From a virus, in the IMG/VR virus record IMGVR_UViG_3300025093_000026, positions 1 through 53,795 of that record: a stretch of 53,795 nucleotides of DNA. The stretch is one strand, 5' to 3'. This document shows, one piece after another, positions 51,015 through 53,795 of this stretch. The first letter of the stretch is position 1. Each line of letters starts with the position of its first letter. The notes under the pieces are model-generated. The model saw only the letters and a program-made list of their open reading frames with translations. It was not told the origin of the DNA and did not search any database. The translations under genes and the position numbers were made by a program.

Positions 51015-51662
51015 ATGCCAACACCAACTTTTTGGAATACAGCGATGACCGAGCCTAAGAGACAATTTAGGTTCTTTATTAGGTTCGGACAAATGGGCGA
51101 TGGCCCAACATTTGCGTGCAAAACTGTTTCAAAGCCGAAAGCTCAGCTTGATTCAACTCCACATAAATTTTTAAATCATACGTTTAATTATCCAAATCGT
51201 GTGATCTGGCAGCCAATTTCAGTTAGTCTTGTCGATATGGTTCAGCCTGATATGCAGGCCACATTCCTTGGAGTACTAAGACAAGCTGGCTATACATGGC
51301 CTGAAGATCTGGACTCTGCATCAACTAATATTACAAAGGCTCAAGCTACTTCTCCATTTGACAAAGTGACAATCACTCAAACCGGTCGTCCTTTGCCTGT
51401 GGGGGGAATTGGAGGCAATACCGCTGCTTTTGCAGAGGCAGATGTTATTGATGAATGGGAACTTCATAATGCATTTATGGGCGGCACCATTGACTTTGGT
51501 GGCGAGCTATCCTATGAGCAAGATGGTATGGTTGAGGTTAAATTTGATTTAATTTACGATTATGCATATATGACGAAGGCAGGTGGCCAGGCCGATGGTT
51601 GGGCTCCTGCAGCTGCAGATGGCGTATCAGCTACGTTTGCTAGCTCATTGGATGATGGATGA
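51015..51662 (+). CDS. Tail tube protein, T4 gp19-like
   Basis: This 215-residue protein directly follows the sheath gene and contains EPKRQFRFFIRFG, HTFNYPNRVIWQPISVSLVD, and a later DEWELHNAFMGG-x-IDFGGELSYEQDG, the usual tube-protein beta-sandwich segments. It would stack as hexamer rings inside the sheath. Its length is slightly above T4 gp19 (163). The start follows CAGGAGACTAACTAAAA. Confidence 0.92.
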   Translation: MPTPTFWNTAMTEPKRQFRFFIRFGQMGDGPTFACKTVSKPKAQLDSTPHKFLNHTFNYPNRVIWQPISVSLVDMVQPDMQATFLGVLRQAGYTWPEDLDSASTNITKAQATSPFDKVTITQTGRPLPVGGIGGNTAAFAEADVIDEWELHNAFMGGTIDFGGELSYEQDGMVEVKFDLIYDYAYMTKAGGQADGWAPAAADGVSATFASSLDDG

Positions 51663-51708
51663 TCAATCCAAGCCAAGCTATATAATTAATTAAAAACAAG
51701 AGGTAAAA

Positions 51709-52569
51709 ATGGAAACCAGAAATAATAGTGCACGGCATGCTGCTCCCGCAGTAGCTGCATCCGTTGCACCCCCTGTTTCTCCTGGTGTTGAAAACACCGT
51801 TAGTGCGGAAAGTGGCGATTTACTAAACTTTATTCAGCCAACTGAATATGTAGATTTGCCTACAAAAGGTATGTTCTATCCTACAGGACATCCGCTTCAC
51901 AACAAAAGCTCAATTGAAATCAAAATGATGACAGCAAAAGAAGAGGATATTTTAACAAATCGCTCTTTAATTAAAAAAGGTGTTGCATTAGATAAAATGA
52001 TTCAAAGCTTGTTGGTTGACAAAAGAATCAATGTCAAAGATTTATTTGTTGGAGATAAGAATGCGATTGTTATCAATGCTCGTATTTCTGCATATGGTCA
52101 GGAATATAAAACAAACGTAGCTTGTCCTGAATGCGGAACAAGACAAAATTATGAGTTTGAACTAGAAGAGTTCGATGGCGAAGGAACTACTTTGCAGCTC
52201 CCAGAGGGTGTTGAGCAAAATGAACGTGGTAACTTTATAATTACATTGCCAAAGAGCGGTATTAGAGTCGAGACAAGGCTTTTGAATGGTCATGACGAAA
52301 CTCAATCAAAGAGTAAAAAAGCTCAAAACCTAACACTATTGGAAAGCTTCAATAAGTTTGTTGTTTCTCTTAATAACGTAGAGGAAAGAAGCAAAATTAA
52401 TCAATTCTTAGAAGTTATGCCTGCAAGAGATTCAAAATATTTAAGAGAAAAATATGCTGAATTGGTGCCAAATGTTGATATGAAACAATATTTTGAATGT
52501 CAAAATTGTGACTATTCTTCTGACATGGAGGTGCCGCTTTCTGCGGAGTTTTTTTGGCCTAGATCTTGA
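51709..52569 (+). CDS. Tail assembly chaperone / hub protein, T4 gp26-like
   Basis: This 286-residue protein contains YVDLPTKGMFYPTGHPLH, MMTAKEEDILTNRSLIKKG, CPECG with a later CQNCD (a four-Cys zinc site), and ends LSAEFFWPRS. I recall this family as gp26-like in T4-related phages, placed between tube and tape measure genes, where tail-assembly chaperones of other phages lie. Just before its stop are seven Ts (52549-52555), and an open reading frame continues in a shifted frame to 52741. That suggests an extended product, as in lambda G/GT or Mu. Confidence 0.85.
   Translation: METRNNSARHAAPAVAASVAPPVSPGVENTVSAESGDLLNFIQPTEYVDLPTKGMFYPTGHPLHNKSSIEIKMMTAKEEDILTNRSLIKKGVALDKMIQSLLVDKRINVKDLFVGDKNAIVINARISAYGQEYKTNVACPECGTRQNYEFELEEFDGEGTTLQLPEGVEQNERGNFIITLPKSGIRVETRLLNGHDETQSKSKKAQNLTLLESFNKFVVSLNNVEERSKINQFLEVMPARDSKYLREKYAELVPNVDMKQYFECQNCDYSSDMEVPLSAEFFWPRS
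52549..52555 (+). other. Candidate programmed frameshift site (seven Ts)
   Basis: The codons GAG-TTT-TTT-TGG precede the stop of the gp26-like gene. A -2 slip (or +1) on the T run enters the frame reading GLDLDYSEAMYEQ and continuing to TAA at 52741. The location between tube and tape measure fits a programmed shift. Phage Mu uses a -2 shift in the equivalent gene. Confidence 0.5.
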
Positions 52570-52582
52570 TTATTCTGAAGCT

Positions 52583-52741
52583 ATGTATGAACAATTATTC
52601 TCTCTTGTCTATCACGGAAAGATAAGTCTTATTGAAGCCTATAGTCTTCCGGTTGGTTTAAGGGTGTGGTTTATAAAAAGACTAAAACGCCAGTTTGATG
52701 AAGAAAAAGAGCATTATGAGAATGCTAGAAAGCGTAGATAA
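52583..52741 (+). CDS. Short downstream ORF, extension or partner of tail chaperone
   Basis: If translated alone from ATG 52583, this gives 52 residues (MYEQLFSLVYHGKISLIEAY, then a segment with RVWFIKRLKRQ and a charged end). The frame is open back through the T run into the gp26-like gene, so it may instead be the C-terminal extension of a frameshift product. No good ribosome-binding site precedes ATG 52583, which favours the frameshift reading. Analogous short extensions recruit the tape measure in other phages. Confidence 0.6.
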   Translation: MYEQLFSLVYHGKISLIEAYSLPVGLRVWFIKRLKRQFDEEKEHYENARKRR

Positions 52742-52812
52742 TCCTACAATATTTAGAATAAAAGCTTTTTATCATAAAAAACTAATTACTATACTACGTT
52801 GAGGATTAGCCG

Positions 52813-53124
52813 ATGAAAGAAATCATAATTGATTTAAACGAATACAAGACATTAAGCGAAGCAGCAACATATGCAAGTATGGGTGCACAAATAAAATATA
52901 TCTTGCAGGCTATGTTTGGAGGCTTTTCAATTCCTTTAAAAGTTAAGGGCAACAGAAGAGAGCTTGATAGTTTTATTAAAACATTATCAAATGAAAGAAA
53001 ATATATGTCTGCTTATTTAAAGTATGGCTTAGATGATCCTCGTACACAAAAGAATAAATATTTGTTGGCTAACGCTGTCAAGGGTTTTGAAAAAGAAACT
53101 GGCATAAAATGGCCATTTAAATAA
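52813..53124 (+). CDS. Conserved small protein before tape measure
   Basis: This 103-residue protein begins MKEIIIDLNEYKTLSEAATY, then AQIKYILQAMFGG, and ends ETGIKWPFK. I recall highly similar proteins at the same place in many marine myoviruses, with no assigned function. The body is helical and basic. The start follows GAGGATTAGCCG. It may act in tail assembly with the tape measure. Confidence 0.78.
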   Translation: MKEIIIDLNEYKTLSEAATYASMGAQIKYILQAMFGGFSIPLKVKGNRRELDSFIKTLSNERKYMSAYLKYGLDDPRTQKNKYLLANAVKGFEKETGIKWPFK

Positions 53125-53138
53125 GGAAAACAATTTGA

Positions 53139-53795
53139 ATGCCAACACCAGAAGAAATTCAAAGATTAAATGATGCAATCGATAATCTAAATCAAACTAG
53201 GCAGCGAGAGCTAGATATAATTCGAGCTGTCAACGAAGCGCGAGGCGAAGAAACTAGAACCGCCCAGGCACAACTTCAACTTCTAGACCAACAAGCTGCA
53301 AGCTCTAGAGAAGCTGCAGCTCAGATGGCACAATTATTAGCTGAAACTAATAATATTACGGATGCAACAGAGAGAGCAGAGAAAGCATATAATGAAGTTG
53401 TGCGACAAATGCAAGAGTTGCAAGATCGTCAGAGCCAGGGTATTGAATTAAGCCGACAGGAGCAAGAAGAACTGGCAAGACTTACTGCTCTTCGTGACCA
53501 AGGTCGCGATTCTATAATAGATAATATGCAAGCTTTGCAAGAACACGAGCAGCGTGTTGCAGAAAATATTGAGAGACAAGCAGAATTAACGAATAGTACT
53601 ATAAGACTATCAGATGGCTTTGATGATTTATTTAGAAGCACACTTAGATTAAATGCCGAATGGAGAGATCAGGGCTTGGGAGGATCCATCGCCGCAGTTT
53701 TAACTGGAGGCGCTGATATGGGTGAACTCTTAGATGATATGGCAGATAAATTTACCGCGCTATCCAATCCAGTTGAACTTTTAGGCAACATGCTT
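53139..53795 (+). CDS. Tape measure protein, N-terminal part (3' truncated)
   Basis: The frame opens at ATG 53139, behind AAGGAAAACAATTTGA, and stays open to the window end (219 codons seen). The visible part is a long charged coiled coil rich in Gln, Glu, Ala and Arg (many heptad-like leucines), ending in SIAAVLTGGADMGELLDDMA, a short hydrophobic stretch. A coiled-coil start directly after tail chaperone genes is typical of a tape measure protein. Full length is unknown, so the call rests on context and composition. Confidence 0.82.
   Translation, partial: MPTPEEIQRLNDAIDNLNQTRQRELDIIRAVNEARGEETRTAQAQLQLLDQQAASSREAAAQMAQLLAETNNITDATERAEKAYNEVVRQMQELQDRQSQGIELSRQEQEELARLTALRDQGRDSIIDNMQALQEHEQRVAENIERQAELTNSTIRLSDGFDDLFRSTLRLNAEWRDQGLGGSIAAVLTGGADMGELLDDMADKFTALSNPVELLGNML

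Noticed and set aside
1-53795. Search for tRNA genes, CRISPR arrays, IS elements and integration sites
   Set aside because: Apart from the tmRNA, no T-arm sequence, regularly spaced identical repeat with unique spacers, transposase or integrase was seen. Intergenic space is too small to hide many.

Overview
This window looks like part of the genome of a large, strictly virulent, T4-like contractile-tailed phage (myovirus), probably aquatic or marine. All convincing genes lie on the + strand and are tightly packed, often with overlaps of 1 to 14 bases. The DNA is AT-rich. The recognisable head and tail genes are homologues of T4 genes: terminase large subunit (gp17), portal (gp20), prohead protease (gp21), scaffold (gp22-like), major capsid protein (gp23), neck proteins, tail terminator (gp15-like), sheath (gp18), tube (gp19), a gp26-like tail chaperone and the start of a tape measure. 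I see no integrase, repressor, tRNA gene, IS element or CRISPR array. The window begins inside one gene and ends inside another.

Layout. 1-15.6 kb: very large virion-type proteins I do not recognise, plus two pairs of related smaller ones, probably baseplate, fibre or decoration components. 15.7-17.1 kb: a RuvC-like resolvase overlapping a DnaG-like primase. 17.1-22.6 kb: an accessory island with a 32-residue peptide containing ten cysteines, several small lysine-rich proteins sharing one N-terminal module, a complete one-piece tmRNA gene (tag ANDNVSFDYALAA), an HExxH protein, two virion-type proteins and a fatty-acid-hydroxylase-like membrane protein. 22.6-25.8 kb: an SbcD-SbcC (Mre11-Rad50) fusion behind a strong sigma70-like promoter. 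25.8-26.9 kb: three small membrane proteins that may serve lysis. 26.9-32.5 kb: three consecutive fibre or spike proteins, each ending in an S74 auto-cleaving chaperone domain. 32.6-44.9 kb: J-domain protein, terminase, portal, protease, small cargo-like proteins, a ribosomal protein bS21 homologue, scaffold and capsid, closed by a terminator. 44.9-53.8 kb: neck, tail terminator, sheath, tube, tail chaperone with a probable frameshift, and tape measure.

The most interesting theme is a putative capsid-cargo system. At least six small proteins in two separate places (17.7-22.1 kb and 40.1-40.5 kb) begin with a near-identical leader, MKITK-x-x-L-x-x-II-x-EE, followed by different bodies, and two others carry related leaders. 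The leaders contain (I/L)-x-E sites of the kind cut by T4-type prohead proteases, and such a protease is encoded directly upstream of two of these genes. I infer that the leader resembles the T4 capsid-targeting sequence: it would bring diverse basic or zinc-binding proteins into the prohead and then be cleaved off. A second theme is translation and protein quality control encoded by the phage: tmRNA, bS21 and a J-domain protein.
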